Shown: piece after piece, positions 11,266-24,427 of the stretch
Position numbering within the stretch: the first letter of the stretch is position 1
How the letters are laid out: every line of letters begins with the position of its first letter
DNA from: Chanodichthys erythropterus
Taxonomy: Eukaryota > Chordata > Actinopteri > Cypriniformes > Xenocyprididae
Assembly: GCF_024489055.1 (NCBI RefSeq)
Contig: NC_090234.1
Span: forward strand, 8,067,490 to 8,131,489
Direction of reading: 5' to 3'
DNA: 64,000 bases
The notes under the pieces: model-generated
What the model saw: the letters and a program-made list of their open reading frames with translations, nothing else
Told to the model about the DNA's origin: nothing
Database searches by the model: none
Made by a program: the position numbers and the translations under genes

Positions 11266-14200
11266 CTAGAAGCTGCGGAAGGTGCTCATGTCTTTGGGTT
11301 CTTTGCTGGGAACACACCAGTCGTCGGCCTCGTGGATGGTTTTATAATGTTTCCAGGCCGATTTGTTGTAAACGGGAAGCCTCTCAATGGACTCTGTGGA
11401 CAAAGCCTTCAGGGACCAAAAGAATACTTGATTATGAATGGAATTCAGGAGTGAAAAAGTAAATAAATCAGAAAAAAAGCTAGTTGTGTGGGTGAACCTA
11501 ACACAAAACGTACAGTTATTAACCTGTAATTATTGTTTTAATAAGTCTCTTGACCACCAAGGCTGCATTTATTTGATCAGAAATACAGTAAAAACAGCAA
11601 TATTGTGAAATAGTACATTTTAAAAGAACGTATTTTATATAATTTATTTATTTTTTTATAAATTACTTGTCTTCAGTGTCACATGATCCTTCAGAAATCA
11701 TTCTAATATGATGATTTGCTGCTCAAGAAACATTTCCGATTAATATCAATGTTAAAAATTGTTGTGCTGCTTCATTTTTTTTTTATAAAATGCTTTTTTT
11801 TTTTTTTTCTGTTCTTTGATGAATAGAAATATTTTTCGTAACAATATAATGTCTTTACGGTCATACTTTTGATCAATTTAATGCATCCCTGATGAATAAA
11901 AGTATATCTTACCAACCCCAAACTTTGAATGGTAGGGAATATATATTTTTATAATCTAAATAAAAACAGTAATAATAATAATAAATACAATATTTATTTT
12001 TAATATTTTTTTTAAATAAATTTATTATATACATATTATATACATTTTTTTTTTTTTCACAAAATTTTTCTCAGACGACTAAATCGTGGCCAAAAATCAC
12101 ACAGCATGCACCCGCCTTAAGATTGTTGTTTCGCATTGTGACATTATATGAGGCTTCCCATGTTTTCAAATTCATTAGTGTAATGTGTCGAGACATTTTT
12201 CTCATGACATTCTCATTACTGTAATATGGTTTTTCCCCATATTTCTGTGTATTTACTATATGAGAACTGATTTATACAGATCAGTGGATGAGAATTTTGT
12301 TTTGCATTACAGTAAAAATGTCATGTTTCTATAATGTCACAAAAAAAAAAAAAAGCAAAACATCTGAATGGTCTCAAAACTTTATGCAAAATGTCTTTAT
12401 GCAAATAATAATAAAAATAAGTATATCATTTTGGGGAGATCAAATATACTTTTTAAGAGTTACACAAAAAGGGTTACACACAGAGTTACTCACTCTAATG
12501 TAAATGACGGCATCTGTGCCGAATCCCTCCATAGAGTAGAGCTTCAGGTCACCCTGGAAATATCTGGCGTAAAGTCTGGAGATGGGCAGCCCGTAACCAT
12601 AGCCAGCCTGAGACCACGAGACAAAACACGCCATCAACACAGAAAAAATATACTGATAATAAATATAGTATATCGTGCATGCTTTAACATGCCATTTAAG
12701 ACTGCTCAGTCAGGAAATGCAATTGTATGAATTTGTCATTTTTATTGATAAGCAACTTGAGACAGGACAGGAAATAATGAAGGCAAGAGAGAGGAAACAA
12801 GATCAAGAAATGCAGGCTTGAACTTTCTACATCCATATGAGATCCACAACCCCATCTGTCTGAGCTTGTATCTTAATCACTAAGCCACAATTAGTACACC
12901 AGTTAACTTTCTAACCATTAACAATTAAAATGAAAGAATGAGGAACCATGGGGTGCGGTTATATGATCATATTTCAGTGATGTCACATACTGACCAGAGG
13001 AGTGGCTCGAGACGTGTCCATCTGTGGACGAGGTGCAGTGGAGTAGGTGTACGTAAACAACCTGTCAATTTTCCTTAATGGGACTCCGCCTCCACGATCA
13101 CTGACCTATGAGAGAACAAGATGAGAGTCTATGATGATAAATCACATTAAAATTAATGTTTTTATTGTTTAACAGCCTATTATTAATCAAGAAATCTGAC
13201 ATTACAAAATCTGACTTTTGAAAAGCAGTGTAATGATTCTGAAAGTAGCATTTTATGTTTACCAAGGCTGCGTTTATTTGATCAAAATACAGTAAAAACA
13301 GAAAATATTGTTATAATTTTCTATTTAAATATAGCTAGGGCTGTCAAGTGATTATCATTTTTAATTTTAATTTATTACACGATGTGCCGATTACTTAAAT
13401 CAAATTTAGCTGAGAAATTAACGCCAAAAGATCATTTAAAGTCATTATTGTGTTAAATGAGAAACAGCTTTAGAAAGAAATATTTGATTTGATTCAGGCA
13501 GGCCATGATTTTTTTTTTTTTTTTTCAGAAGCTGTATTTAGATATATTTACAGACAGCTCAGAGATGGCATGAATGCATTTACACTGCAGTTACTATTGC
13601 ATAAATAATGCAATGAGATTAATGGGTATCAAGGAGATAGTTCACCCAAAACTGAAAAAAAATTCAAATGGAACATAAAAGAAGATCATTTGAGAAATGT
13701 TTTTTTTTTCTTCTTCTTCATACAGTACAAAGGACATCAATGGTAACCAGAAGTTTGGCTACCAACACTCTTCAAAATATCTTCATCAAAAGTTAGGGTA
13801 GGTAACTTCGGAGAAGGTGAGGTGAGACCACAGATTTTACCACAGCCAGTCTGTCCGTACCTTAACAGTCAAGTCTTCGTGGCCGAGGACGATCTGAACA
13901 TGCACTGGGGGATATTCCATGGCATCTTCATAAAGTTCCATGGTGGCGCGCATGGCATTCTGCAGGAGTCACACAACATATTTATAGCTCTGCCCACTGC
14001 TGCACATCTTACAGTGTCATGAAACAGAAATCATGCATATAGAAATGTTGCAAAACATTTGGCAAATATGCTCTACAGATGACATTTCAGTGGTGAAAAT
14101 TGATGTACAGCACCTTAAAGAGCTCAAACACCATGTGGTACAGATGAGACGGCACATACACCACAGCGATGGGTTTATCTGGTCCTTTAACTGCAGAGGA

Positions 14201-17200
14201 AACACATGAGAAACAGCAGTCACACACAATCCTCCCTGCAGAATGCTGATGGGTTTACCGATCATTAATTCAGTCACATGATTCACATAATTCAGTCACA
14301 AGTAAATGTGTGTGCAGCAGAAAGTTACCATTAAATTCTTCCAGTAGTAGGTCTGGTGAGTTCATGTAATACCGGTCACACAGGTTTCGGGCATTTTCAT
14401 AAGCATCTATACAAAACAGAATTAGGAAACCATTTGAACATTGAATAGAGATTCGATCACTTAATCAAAATGTAAAAATTAATTTGACTAATAATATAAT
14501 ATACAATAATAATATATATAGGGTGCGATTTGTGATGTTTTTGAAATGTGTGTTGTTGTTTTATTTATTCATAATACTTTCTTTTATTTCAGGGTTCCTA
14601 CACATTTTCCCTTTCAAAATTCCATACTTTTCCGTACTCAAATTTCCAGACCTCCTTCCAAACGATTTCTGCCATCGGTAAGCCTCGTCTCCTTTTGTAG
14701 GTTTTCTCTGCTTCATGTTTGTAGTCTTCATGTTCTACAGTCTTTTAGTGATTTTTAAAGCAGTTTTTGATTGTTGAAATAAAGTTTTGTATTTAGTATT
14801 CAGGTCTAAGCCCTTCTCTTCTTAAAACCATGTACCGGTGTGACTTTTGTTGGGGATTAATCCACCAATACTAATATATTCCCTGTTTAACAGGGTGGCA
14901 CAGTGACTTAGTTTGTTTCCCTTTCCGACCATACCACTCGCTACATAGGTGTAAATATTTAATTTGTGTATTAATTCGATACATTTACTTTATACACATC
15001 CTTCTGTGATTTACCCATTCTGCTCTGTTGTCAGTATTGGTTGTTGGTATCGAAGCATTTCTATAGAGTACGAGTAGCCTTCACAAGCGCAGTATGACAG
15101 TTTCCCTAATGTTTTAGAAATTCATAACTTGATAAACATATCTGCAAACTGAAGAGAGGTGAAAAAGCTGACGCGTAGGAACTAAATAGTTGCAGGGGGG
15201 TCTGGGGGCATCGTCCCCCAGCAGAAGATTTTTGTGATTTTAACATGTGAACAAAGCATTCTGGTGCTCTCTGACAAGAACATAAATGGAAAAAACAATA
15301 TTTGCTTCAAGTAAAAAATAAATAAATAAATAAATTGGCACTAGGGCTGAGCATTAACAAATTTCACAACTGAATGCGATTTTGATTCAGAAGCTTGGGA
15401 TTTGATTACCTTTGATTCAGTGTTGATTCATTTGGGGCTTATCAGGTACATGGCAAATTTCCTCAAAGAAATAAATCTAATCTCAACTAATGCTGTAAAC
15501 TATACAGAGAACCACAGCTGGTACATCATTATAATATTAGGTTAACATTGATTGTAAGCTACTTACATGTAGACTAAATTACACATGAGGAAGTTTTTAT
15601 AATAACGTTATACTACATTTTTAGTGACAATTATTTTTCTACTCTTGTTTTATGTAGGCCTAAACATTTAAATGGTGGCTGTAATAAAACGGATTTATCG
15701 AAGCACATGTTAATTACAAATACAATGATTATGCATTAGCCTATAGTGCATATATTTAGCAAAATGCTCCTCTCGAAGTTCATTTTTGTAGCTAAATAAT
15801 GAGTTTTTGGACATTGAACGGCTTTTCTGAGGTAGGCTAAATGTGACATTTTAAAAAAAGCTGTTTTATTGACGCCTTTCTGCGGTTGAAACACTGATTG
15901 ATCGATTACATGCGATACAGATTTCGGTAAGTTGTACTGTATCTTTCAACATATATTTGGATGTTCAATCATGTTTATTTTGTGTTGTAACTAGTAAAGC
16001 GGAAGAGATGGTTGGTTCATGAGCGCTACAGCGATCTATCGCACCACAGAGTGCCAAGAAAGATCACAACTCTCTCCAGTCTATGCAAAAGTAGCCCGTT
16101 TTCGATTCTTGTGAGAATCCTGTGACAAGCACACACTCGCCCCGGAAAAAACTCTTCGGATCTAAACGATTCACATAAATTATGTATTTTGATTCAAAAT
16201 GGCTAATTTTGCCAAAAAGTGACTAGCTTGCAGGTATGATAAATTAGAAAACTGAATAGAGCCAACAGTCTGGAAATAAATATTTTTTCAAAATATTTTT
16301 CCAAAAATTACTCGAATCAAATTCCATACTTTTCCATACTGTGTAGGAACCCTGAAATTTATTCTAAATAAACCACAGTGGGTATTTTGTGCAGCTGTTT
16401 AAAGTAACATTTTTAGAGTAATATGAACTTCAATGAAACAACTATTTACTATTGTGCTTTGAGACATGTACATGTGGGCTAATTGTACCATATACTGTAT
16501 GTATGTGTATATAAAAAAATTTAAATTGTGTAATGCACACTTAGCCTTGAATTATCCAGATTATGCTACGGTTTATTGCCAAAAATGTCAAGTTAAAGTT
16601 GACATTGACGTTTTTCAAAATTTGACTGTAAGGGTTAAAACAATGGTTATTTTCATCAGCTAAGACTCGTTAGATGTAGTATTCTGCACGATTTAAAACA
16701 AATACACAGAGATAAAGTACTGCCGTAAGATAACATGTGTTTGATTGAACACGTTTGTCTATTTTAGGACCATATTTTCAATTTTTTTGCATAGTGATAT
16801 TTTTTCATGACAATTAAGTACATTTCAAATTTTCATCACTGCAATGTGTAGGGCCCTATAAAATCCGTTTTATTTTTTCCCAAATTCCGTTTTTTCCGTT
16901 TTAATTTTTCTGGATTCCGTTTTTTTTCCATTTTATTTATTTTTTGACTCCATTTTAAAGGTTAAATTAAATTTTAGTAATCAAAAAGCATGACTAATTT
17001 ATCGAAATAATGAATCTTGTCCAATTTACCAACAATTTAATAAAGGTTTAACAAAAAAATTACATTTTTTTAGGGCCCTACATTTTATTCTTTCCCCTCA
17101 AATTTTATTTTTACCAAATTCTGTTTTCCGGATTCCATTTTAATGGTTTAATTCCATTTCAATAATTAAAAAGCATGTCTAATTGATTGAATTCTTAAAA

Positions 17201-20200
17201 ACAACAATATTTATTAATTAAAAAATATATTTTTATGATTTTTTTTTCATAAAATGTTGTGCATTTACATTTTTCTGGCAATCAAATGAATGCATACCAT
17301 TTAATTTATCTTTTAATCATGAAATTAAACTTCAATGTGCTGCACAACAGAGCTTTACTGTTAAAATGAAACATGAAAGAAACACTGAGATTATTGTTTA
17401 AAATATATTTGAATAATTTATTATTAAATTCATCTAAATTCTACTGTACAACAGTAATATGTTTCTGTGAAGTTAAATTGAACTTTTATTTTGACGGTTT
17501 GCCTAGAGATTTGAGTTTCTTTATGACAGTAGTTTTCTCAAAGGAAGCGGTTAAATGCTGATGAAGTGACTTTCAGAGCAGCTAATTTATGTGTACTGAC
17601 CTGCTTTTAATTCATCAAAAATTTGACAAATTCCGTGACATTCCGCGTTATATAGTAAATTCCGTTTTTAGGAATGGATTCCGCGATTCCGTGATCGCGG
17701 AAATTATAGGGCCCTAAATGTGTCTAGATGTTTTACTTTTAAGATTTTTTTTGTGCTAATCTCAGTGATGTTTCTCATTAATTACTGTATAGAACTGATA
17801 TTTAAATTGTATTCTAACATTCAAATATTCATCCATCATGGCAGCATTTGCTATATTCAATTTAATTTACGCTGATTTGAAATAAATAAATAATTGAAAA
17901 ATATTGGTAGAACATCATCTCGTCACTACCCCTCTAATAAAATATTTAACTATTGCTACATTTATAAGAAAAATCACGATCACCTTTGACCACATCAGTG
18001 ACACGACAGCTGGGGTCGATGCTGCCGATCTGTTTGGGATGAGCAGGATTGTCGCGCACCTTTCCCCCAAACAGAAGAGCTGAAAACGCACAGACATCCT
18101 GTTATTGACATATAATCCTGGAACAACAGATCAGTGTTTACAGGGTGACGATCAATCAATGACTGATTCAGAAATGTGGGGCACCGATGGCTGTGAAACT
18201 CGTAAACATGTCAGCCTGTGCTGCTAGACCAAACTTTCCAGAAGCCCCATTCAACGGACTTTACATTTCTGCTGTTCATAATGGACCCCATTATAAAGTA
18301 GAGCACTAGATGTGTGTGTGTCTCACTGTGCTGGTTCAGGAGCATTCTGATTGAAATCCTGCTCATGTAGAAGCGGTCCAGGAAGTACTGCATGTTCTGG
18401 CTGGTGATGGGGTCGGTGCCGTAGGTCTCCTTATACTCCACTACTCCTTGAGCCATGGTGGGCACTACATCATTGTGGCGGTTTCTGATCTTAATCACAG
18501 CATCTGTGAAGCTAAAACAACAGAAGAGTGTGAGTAAGTGTGTGTTTTTGTTGGCACAAGCAAAACTGGAAGGCAGAGGTCTTCAGTGGGGCACTTGGAT
18601 CTGAAAACTGAGGTCCAACCGGAGAGGGTTTGAGTCCAAAACTTTTGTACAAACAAGTAATTTTAAATGGCACCTATAATTCCCCTTTTCACAAGATGTA
18701 ATATAAGTCTCTGGTGTCCCCAGAATGTGTCTGAAGTTTAAGCTCAAAATCCCACACAGATCATTTATTATAGCTTGTCAAATTTGCCCCTATTTGGCTG
18801 TTTTTGTGTGTGTCCCTTTAAATGTGAATGAGTTGCTGCTCCCCGCCCACTTTCCAGAAGAGGGCGGAGCTTTAACAGCTCAACAGCAACAAAGCTGGAG
18901 AATCTCACGCAGCCAAAATGAGGATTGTCAGTAACGGTGTTCAGCCTTACATTGTTCAAACCGGAGTCGACACTGATGGACTCAATGCAACTGGTCGTTT
19001 CTGAATGGGAAACATATTCTCCCACATTTTTGACCTACACAAAGTAGAGGCTACATTATCTGGCAACATGGGTAAAAAAAATGTAGCTAACATAAACGTT
19101 ATAAAGAAGGATTGGAGATTAAATTTCATGAACAAATAAGGAAGTAATATTGGCATACTTTTAAATTAAATTGGGTTTGGGTAAGAAATAACTCTGGTCA
19201 GATACAGATCTTAGGACCAGAGAAGACCTCTACTGGAGGGTATGTGTTTTATCTCTTACTTGTGTGAGACCATTTGATCATCAATATCCTTGTCCTTGAA
19301 ATCAAGTATATCCTGGAAACTTTGCATGTACCTGCAGAGATGCAACACAACCAAAGATTGTAGCTCAGATATTCAAACATATTCCAATGATACGACTACA
19401 CGCATGCATTCACACTGACCAGCTCTGCACCAGCCGCACTGAAGGAGTTCTCAGCAGGTTATCCGGCAATAAATCTATTTCCTTCAAAATATTTGCCAGC
19501 CTGACAGGCAGCTCCTGTCTTAGAAACGTGAATGATGTTTTCTCACACGCGTTCTCTGAACCTGAAGAGAAAAATGTGTACAGAAAGACTCAGAAAGATC
19601 ATAATCATCATTTAGTAAATTAAAGGCACAGTATGTAAGCTTCGCCACTAGGGGTCACTTTTTCAAAACGATAACAACGGCATAGCTTGATGACTCTGTG
19701 AATCAGTGTGGAATCATGGGAGTCGTCATTTTCACCCCCACAGCTGAAGTATTGTTTGTTTGTTTATTAAGTTTTTACACCATGTTAACATCATGGCTTT
19801 TTACGTGGCAAACAAAAAGGTCAATATCCCACAGCTGATGGAAAGCAATCCGACGGGACTCAGCAGAAGTCATGTTCATGGAGGAACTAATGTATATAAG
19901 TTTTATTAACGTTACTGTGGTATGAAGCAGGGTGTGGCTAAGAACCTGGGGCATTTTACCTTGCTGTTTTTATTATGCTTATATGCCACAGTCAGATGTA
20001 CAAACATGTTACCCGTAGTAAATCAAGAAAAAAAAGAGATTCAAACAATAAGACTATGAGCTATTTAACAATGATTCGTTTTCTGTCGATAAACAGTTGC
20101 TCACCTGTCTAATAAAACAATATATTAAAGAGTCTTTGGTGTTTCCAGGATCTCAATGGAATCGTTACACGGCTCTGTGGAATACTTGATTCTGATTGGT

Positions 20201-21590
20201 CAATTGCGCCATCCAGTGGTATGTTATTCCCCGATAACAACCACTGAAAACAGATAACACAGGCTCATCCGGGTTACTGAAGTCACCAGCGCTATACGCT
20301 TGCTAGGAACGTTTTTTCTTCGATGTTTTGCGTTTGGTGAACTAAGAAAATATTAAAACTCAGTCAAATCAATATTTTGTGTACATTTATGTAATTAAGT
20401 CATTCAGTATTGTGGACTCACTCTCTCGTTTCATACGAACGCAGCTGCTGCCATTTTGCGACTATTGTTCTGGACACTTTTGGATTATAAGATAACAAAA
20501 CTGGTACGATTTTAAATCCGTTTCATCTCGGATCAATATTTCTTATCCCCATAATTATTTATGTGGCGAAATGCCTCTTAATAAGTGGTGTGACTGTATC
20601 GCATCTCTTAAATGTCCATCTAGTTTGAACTTGCCGCGCTAGCAACTGCTCTCTCCGCAGATGCTTTGCGTTTAAAGAGCTACTAAAATATTTCGACTCA
20701 GATCAATTTTTCATGTCAAATCATTTACTTATGTGGCAAGCAGCCGTGTAATAAGCGGGATAATGTACATCCAGCCGACTGTTATTAAAGAATTAACACC
20801 TTCAGGCTGATGCAACATCACCCTGTCGGGGTTTATTCTGAGATAACAACCAGCTGGATGTGCATTATCCTTTACGTAATATGGAAGGGAATCGAGAGTA
20901 AAGCGAATATGACGTCATTGACAGGTGACGCAATGACACGGGTTGTTACACTGGTTAAAATGGCTGATTTCTCTGCATTTAAACAAACAAGTCAACAAAA
21001 TATAAAGGCCTAACATTGTTCTAGTGGTTTTCTTACATATTGTGCCTTTAATTGATTCTGTTCCACTTATATAAATTATCATGGTTTTACTGTGGTAAAG
21101 CTGGGACTGAGTACAGGATTCCCCTAGTGATTTCTACCCAGGGGGTGGCAATATACTGTACATGTTGCAATGTAAACAATATACAATGATTTATGGATAT
21201 GGTAATAAAACTATACCATACATAGTATATGTAAAAGTATTGTTATTCACATTAAATACCATAATCACTGCACCTGATAATACTCTTTTCAAACATTCTA
21301 TTCTAATCTACCTAACATTATCATGATAGTACAGGGATTACATTTTAAATATTCCAACTCTTAGAATTATTTTAAATTCTATTCTACTCCACTTAAGGAT
21401 TGGATCTTGTAAGGGACTCTCAATGTATTCTGTTCTGTTCTATTCTCATATTCAATTGTATCCACTTGATTCCAGACTTACCAAAATCTATGAACTGTTT
21501 CATAGAGAGAGGAGAAGGCGAGAATCTGGAGTAAAAGTCGATTTGTTTGGAAACAGATGCAGCGTTCATCAAAGTCCTGAAGAGTCTCAT
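11266..21590 (-). CDS. pdk2: Pyruvate dehydrogenase kinase 2, complete (11 coding exons)
   Basis: Mitochondrial-matrix kinase that phosphorylates and inactivates the E1 alpha subunit of pyruvate dehydrogenase, limiting glucose oxidation. Coding exons, 5' to 3' on the minus strand: 21482-21590, 19420-19561, 19260-19331, 18327-18511, 17984-18079, 14329-14406, 14114-14190, 13861-13959, 12995-13105, 12494-12607, 11266-11406. Each has AG/GT borders and they sum to 1,224 nt, 407 residues plus TAG, the PDK2 length. Visible features: start MRLFRTLM; helical BCDHK domain with RNRHNDVVPTMAQGV (His120); GHKL ATPase with the N-box FELFKNAMRA (Glu250, Asn254), SDRGGGVPLRK (Asp289) and G-box GYGYGLPISRLYARYFQGD; C-terminal DDW (391) and a EPKDMSTFRSF-type tail. 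VYNKSAW and DDWCVPS favour PDK2 over PDK3/PDK4. No stop or frameshift was seen. Which fish paralogue (a or b) is undecided. Introns carry several intact-looking DNA transposons. Confidence 0.95.
11556..11905 (+). repeat. Interspersed repeat, family A, copy 2
   Basis: Starts CCAAGGCTGCATTTATTTGA and shares with 181-640 the blocks TCAGTGTCACATGATCCTTC, TGTGCTGCTTCATTTTTTT and TTTGATCAATTTAATGCATC in the same order. It lies in the last pdk2 intron. Confidence 0.75.
11940..12125. repeat. AT-rich tract plus short dispersed motif
   Basis: Poly-T/ATT-rich sequence followed by a block with CTCAGACGACTAAATCGTGG and GCACCCGCCTTAAGA. The same block recurs at 30075-30140 in the TRIM copy 1 intron (CAGACGACCAAATCGTGG), so it is a dispersed repeat fragment in a pdk2 intron. 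Confidence 0.5.
13258..13330 (+). repeat. Interspersed repeat, family A, 5' fragment
   Basis: TACCAAGGCTGCGTTTATTT followed by ATACAGTAAAAACAG, matching the start of the copies at 181 and 11556; the rest of the family is missing here. A TAGGGCTGTCAAG end just after it at about 13335 may be a separate element terminus. Confidence 0.6.
13330..13810. repeat. Intronic repeat fragments in pdk2
   Basis: A TAGGGCTGTCAAGTGATTA start followed by AACGCCAAAAGATCA suggests the left end of a hAT-like repeat. At 13636 AGATAGTTCACCCAAAACTG is a degenerate start of the GTTCACCC MITE family. No right ends were identified. Confidence 0.45.
14591..16357. mobile_element. Element with CAGGGTTCCTACACA inverted ends
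   Basis: The left end ATTTCAGGGTTCCTACACA and the right end TGTGTAGGAACCCTGAAAT are inverted repeats. Subterminal CCATACTTTTCC motifs occur at both ends. Around 15345 a CTAGGGCTGAGCATTAAC start suggests a further hAT-like element nested inside. No transposase frame is seen. It sits in the 3.6-kb pdk2 intron 5. A diverged relative of the end (CAGGGTTCCCACGC) bounds the element at 56894-58872. Confidence 0.65.
16850..17716. mobile_element. Non-autonomous hAT-like element (AGGGCCCTATAAAATCCG)
   Basis: The ends AGGGCCCTATAAAATCCG and ATTATAGGGCCCTA are inverted repeats flanked by a 7-bp direct repeat AATGTGT (16843-16849 and 17717-17723). The interior is rich in ATTCCGTTTT motifs and contains a second internal TAGGGCCCTAC at about 17071, suggesting an internal duplication or a solo end. 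It is non-coding and lies in pdk2 intron 5. Confidence 0.8.
18660..18930 (+). repeat. Repeat family B, longer copy
   Basis: GGCACCTATAATTCCCCTTT followed by CACAAGATGTAATATAAG, then ATTTGCCCCTATTTGGC and a GC-richer CCCGCCCACTTTCCAGAAG block. It is homologous in reverse to 6595-6765 and in part to 33378-33690. Continuation to about 19050 is likely. It lies in pdk2 intron 3. Confidence 0.65.
19624..21047. mobile_element. TTAA-flanked element with AGGCACAGTATGTAAG ends
   Basis: AGGCACAGTATGTAAG at the left and CTTACATATTGTGCCT at the right are inverted repeats. Each is directly bordered by TTAA (19620-19623 and 21048-21051), as in piggyBac-type insertion, although the end sequence is not a canonical piggyBac terminus. 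The 1.42-kb interior lacks a transposase. It occupies most of pdk2 intron 1, and its left end lies about 60 bases from the acceptor side of exon 2. Confidence 0.7.
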
Positions 21591-22420
21591 ATTGGCGTAT
21601 ATTGCTGTTTAGTTCTTCAGAAAATCCAGAAAAATGTGTCCTGTTGGCTTTCTGAACTCATATTATTTTCTTGTCCAAAAAATAATCAGCAGAAGACTGC
21701 GCACTTGTTTCTCGTGTTATGAAGTTGAATGTCAGTCATGTTCGCACATGCAGCGATTCACTCACTCAAAATCAGTGATGCGGGTCAATCCAGGTCTGTC
21801 TGGAAAATCTCTGTAGAAAATAGAGCTCTGTATTACCCGGTAATGGCACTGCAAACATTATATAGATGTGACACGGCCCTACACATGCAGGTAATCCCGG
21901 AGTAAAGCTTGACGGGTGTGAAGAGCGATAAGCGCTCAGCAGCATGTGTGTATGTATGAACTCATCTGATACGCAGGAGCATCAGCGCCATAGACTGTAA
22001 CGCACACTGGGCCTCATTTACAGCACATTACACGCACACTATCCTCAAGCCGCTAAACAACACCGGCTGAGCTCCGAGGACAACAAACCCTGAAAAGAGC
22101 TGTAATCTCTGACCTGTTTTCCTGATTGTCAATCTGTTTTGCCAGGTTGCTGTAAACAAGTTGACTCGCGTTAATGCTGCACTGACGTAGATGTTTCATT
22201 AAAGCGTAGAGCGTCCACTCTGTTTTACTTCCGCCTTGCGGGAGTCGTTGAAACACGTGACTCTCTGCGGCGTTCCTGATTAGCAAAGAATATGCACTAA
22301 CAAGAAGCGACACTCAATAGAACGTTCCATTGGAACACCGGCGCCCAGCAGCAGCCCTGCGTTTCCGCCATTTTGGGGTGAAAGCGAGTCGCAGTCCACT
22401 ATTTTCTATGGCAATATCAG
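21591..22420 (-). promoter_or_regulatory. pdk2 upstream region
   Basis: Sequence 5' of the pdk2 start codon on the minus strand. It becomes more CG-containing around 21840-22400 (for example CACCGGCGCCCAGCAGC), as expected near a promoter. No TATA box or transcription start could be assigned. An 86-codon minus-strand frame (22053-22313) shows no domain. Confidence 0.35.
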
Positions 22421-24179
22421 CTGCTTTGTTAAAAAAAAAAACGTACATTAAAGCTGAAATCCAACCTGAATGATGAAACCACAGAATAAAATACTATCTG
22501 TAGTGATCATCAAATCCTTTTTACAGTTTATTTTGTGTTTAAGTCTTCCACTTTTTTCACAAAACCTTTGCTCTCTAGAAACCCAGTCAGTTTGGGTTAA
22601 AATTCTTTAAAAGGCTTATAAACACTAACTAATTATTACTAACATATGAAATTAAATTGGGAATGTTGGACAATAAATATATGACAGCTTGATTTTGCAG
22701 TTTTGTCTAATTTCCGTTAAAGCAAAAGTGTCCAAAAGTGTGAACTATGCGATAACGGACACACTGCATCATTATAAGATCATTATGTTTGTAGGATGAT
22801 CCATTAAAACGTACAATATCAATTCAGACCTAGATATTATTACTATTACTCCACTAGGTCTGAAATATATTGTTCGCTGCAAACATTATGATCTTAAATT
22901 TATTAATTATTAATTTAGTATTAATAAATAAGTAAAGTTGCATAAAATGGAAATACCTAGCCTATAAAGTAGGCTAACCAGGTTACCTCAGATGGTTGAA
23001 TGGATGGATATTCCACAACTGGTAAAACAAAACATATATAAGGCAATACAACAAATTTACTGTAGGAGCCATAACTTAATTTAAAAAAAAAAAAAAAAAA
23101 ACTGTATTATTGCGCCTCTGATTTGGCTGTGAAATTCGTTGATTTTGAGTGCAAGATGTGAAGGATTCTATGGGCCATTTAAATATAAAGGCCATAATGG
23201 CAGCCGCGCTACCGGAGCGCCATCTAGTGGCTGTTGCCCAAAAAGTATCAGAGTGTCGCCTCTTGGGTTGTAAGCTCTCTTTGGTAATATAGTTAATTAG
23301 AAGTGTTTTTCTTGTAACCTAAATAAATATTTCTACGGCTCTGACTGGTTTCACATTGTAATTTTGGCTGGCCGTGAATTAACAGCTGAGCAGCTAATAT
23401 AAAACCCTGTTCATTCATTCGGGACGGAGCAACATGTAGCATAATGAGTGTCTATGCGCAGGTCAGTTGAATGATAACGTTTAGGCCTACGTAATGGTGT
23501 TAAATTGAATACGAAGCAAACTGTTTGTTGAAATAACATGAACAACAACACTGAACTCAAGTGTTTCTGTCAATCAGGACGCGTGAAAGTTGCGTTTGTT
23601 TACACGTGACGTCACATCCGTATAGGAACGCCCACCTGGAGGGTGACGCAATATTTGTTTTATTTTATTTTTTCTTTATTTTTTTATTCAGTGAATTAAA
23701 GTTAGGATTAGTTAAAAGCGCATTATTCTAGTTTATCCATTGTCTGTAGCTGCTTTTATTTAATGTATTAGTAAACATATGCTAATTCATTATACCCAAT
23801 TTAGAATGTAATACTTGTTACATGTGCAAATGGTAGGCTAAATATACAAACTTGTTTTATACATTAATTCGCACCTTGCGTAAAAGAAATACATTTGTTT
23901 AATTAAGGATTTTTCCCTTTTATCTGCTGGCAGAAAGGCACCAAAGGTTGGTTTGACAACCGCCATAAATGTGGTTGTAAAAAGACGTGCCAGCAAAGTG
24001 TAGCCTACTTGAGATTAGAATAGGCTACTAAATTTTAGGCTATGCATAATATAATGCACACGCATCCTGACATGACGAATGGAGCTGAGCACGCAGCTCA
24101 TGAAGGTTTTTAGTTGAATACATTACCCAATGCTGATTTTACCGTATAGGTGGCGGTATATACCAATTGACCAATATAC

Positions 24180-24217
<38 letters not shown>

Positions 24218-24420
24218 CGCCTTTGTAAAAATCGATACTCCCTCAGTAAACATCAATACAAATCACAAAAAGTCCCTAAACTTCCGTCGCCTAAAGTTTG
24301 GCAGAAGGCTGGGTTTGTTATTGACCACGTGATATTCTGAAAACAAAGCCTTGATATAGAAATTGCCCCGCATACTCGATACATGCATTGGAGCCTCTGT
24401 GTCATGCCTGATATCACAAC
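22421..24420. other. Intergenic region between pdk2 and TRIM copy 1
   Basis: AT-rich sequence without a recognisable gene. It contains an inverted repeat of about 120 bp (22776-22897: TAAGATCATTATGTTTG mirrored by CAAACATTATGATCTTA), an A-run near 23080, and a T-run of over 25 bases at about 24185-24213. A 23590-23650 stretch is CG-richer. The pdk2 and TRIM genes are divergent across it. Confidence 0.5.
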
Positions 24421-24427
24421 AAATTAC

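Noticed and set aside
22053..22313. 86-codon minus-strand frame as a possible pdk2 first exon
   Set aside because: The true start exon, with the conserved FSPSPLSMKQFIDFG segment, is at 21482-21590; the upstream frame has no PDK similarity.
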